From assembly GCA_021443065.1 (NCBI GenBank), contig JABUUR010000474.1:1-16021 (forward strand): DNA of 16,021 nt. The letters are read 5' to 3'. The notes under the pieces were generated by a model. That model saw only the letters and a list, made by a program, of their open reading frames with translations, ran no database searches and was not told the origin of the DNA. The stretch is from Fibrobacter sp. Lineage in GTDB: Bacteria > Fibrobacterota > Fibrobacteria > Fibrobacterales > Fibrobacteraceae. Made by a program: the position numbers and the translations under genes. Shown here piece after piece: positions 15,323 to 16,021 of the stretch. How positions within the stretch are numbered: the first letter of the stretch is position 1; each line of letters opens with the position of its first letter.

Positions 15323-16012
15323 CTATTCAAAACTTTGAATCAAGCCACCGTGCATGACCACGCGACGCTTGGCAAAGGTTGCCAGTTTTTCGTCGTGGGT
15401 GACAATCAGGAAAGCCTGATTAAACTTCTGATTCAATTCACCTATCAATTCATTCAACTTTTCGGAATTGGCCTCGTCAAGATTGCCGCTAGGTTCATCG
15501 GCAAGCACCAAGTCCGGATTGTTCATCAAGGCCCTTGCAATGGCAATGCGTTGACGTTCGCCGCCGGAAAGTTCCCGTGGCAGATGCCTAAGGCGGTCCT
15601 TAAGGCCCACCGTTTCAAGGAGCATTTCCGCACGTTCATTGCATTCACGTTCAGACTTACCCATAATGCGGCCAGGCACGCAGACGTTTTCCAGGGCCGT
15701 AAATTCACTGAGCAAATGGTGGAACTGGAAAACGAACCCTACGTGAAAACGATGATACCTGTCCCGTTCTTCGCTGTTGAACTTTGAAAGAGACTTGCCG
15801 TTAAAAAGAATTTCTCCGGAGGTGGGCGTATCCAACATTCCCACAAGATTCAAGAAGGTGGACTTGCCTGAACCGGAGGAACCCGTAAGGGCTACCAGTT
15901 CTCCACGATTCATGGAAAAGTTCACGCCCTTCAGAATTTCCAGTTTTTCGCCGGTTTCACTGAACACACGCCGCAAATCCCGGGTTTCCAGCAAAAGCGA
16001 ACCCTCTTTCAA
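15323..16012 (-). CDS. lolD: LolD-type ABC transporter ATPase (lipoprotein release), 5' end uncertain
   Basis: This ATPase of about 229 aa would energise the LolCE inner-membrane complex that extracts lipoproteins for transfer toward the outer membrane. Seen: Walker A GSSGSGKST, the Q-loop segment FQFHHLLSEFTALENV that is a hallmark of LolD, signature LSGGERQR, Walker B LVLADEPSGNLD and the switch His in VTHD. MacB-type or FtsE-type ATPases are the alternatives, but FHHLL favours LolD. The frame stays open to the window edge. Candidate starts are the TTG at 16012, with length close to E. coli LolD but no properly spaced ribosome site, and a TTG at 15994 preceded 7 nt earlier by AGAGGG. A start beyond the edge is also possible. 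The permease partner would be expected just upstream. clpC follows 15 nt downstream. Confidence 0.88.
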   Translation of the reverse strand: MKEGSLLLETRDLRRVFSETGEKLEILKGVNFSMNRGELVALTGSSGSGKSTFLNLVGMLDTPTSGEILFNGKSLSKFNSEERDRYHRFHVGFVFQFHHLLSEFTALENVCVPGRIMGKSERECNERAEMLLETVGLKDRLRHLPRELSGGERQRIAIARALMNNPDLVLADEPSGNLDEANSEKLNELIGELNQKFNQAFLIVTHDEKLATFAKRRVVMHGGLIQSFE

Positions 16013-16021
16013 CTCCCGACC

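Noticed and set aside
14114..15787. A 557-codon open frame on the plus strand across clpC and lolD
   Set aside because: It is antisense to two well-recognised genes, crosses their intergenic gap, and has no recognisable domain or ribosome site. Long antisense frames are expected from this codon bias.
1..16021. CRISPR array, insertion sequence, prophage or defence system
   Set aside because: There are no regularly spaced repeats, transposase or integrase motifs, att-like duplications at the tRNA (its 3' end is outside the window), or known defence domains.

Overview
The window is a stretch of bacterial chromosome with mostly housekeeping genes and no mobile elements. It reads as a Gram-negative (diderm) organism of middling GC. 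A LolD-type lipoprotein-export ATPase and a membrane-anchored periplasmic parvulin both imply an outer membrane. ClpC, a citramalate synthase and the general protein flavour resemble Fibrobacter (Fibrobacterota), but that assignment is recognition from memory, not a search. Both strands are densely used, no gap exceeds 160 bases, and start codons include ATG and GTG, perhaps TTG.

Layout, left to right. (1) A tRNA-Glu(CTC) on the minus strand, cut by the left edge, has a good sigma70-type promoter overlapped by a 10-bp inverted repeat. (2) A minus-strand PpiD/SurA-like peptidyl-prolyl isomerase is divergent from (3) a plus-strand run nadB (L-aspartate oxidase) - tail-anchored Ser/Thr kinase - CvpA-family membrane protein with a long low-complexity tail. 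(4) An MTA/SAH-deaminase-like amidohydrolase (minus) overlaps the 3' end of the cvpA-like gene by 20 bp and is divergent from (5) a plus-strand diguanylate cyclase with an N-terminal cyclic-nucleotide-binding-like domain, which looks leaderless. (6) A minus-strand run UDP-sugar epimerase - cimA - hisD has a recognisable promoter and lies just downstream of the adenylate kinase terminator. (7) A further minus-strand run lolD - clpC - adk has lolD at the right edge and adk carrying a lysine/alanine-rich tail.

Functionally, cimA and hisD supply branched-chain amino-acid and histidine synthesis and are translationally coupled. nadB feeds quinolinate/NAD synthesis. The PPIase and LolD serve the cell envelope, ClpC protein quality control, Adk nucleotide balance, and the kinase and GGDEF protein signalling. 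I found no evidence of a new multi-gene system, defence island, prophage or CRISPR array. The points worth a second look are protein-tail oddities (Adk, CvpA, kinase) and small regulatory structures in the intergenic regions.
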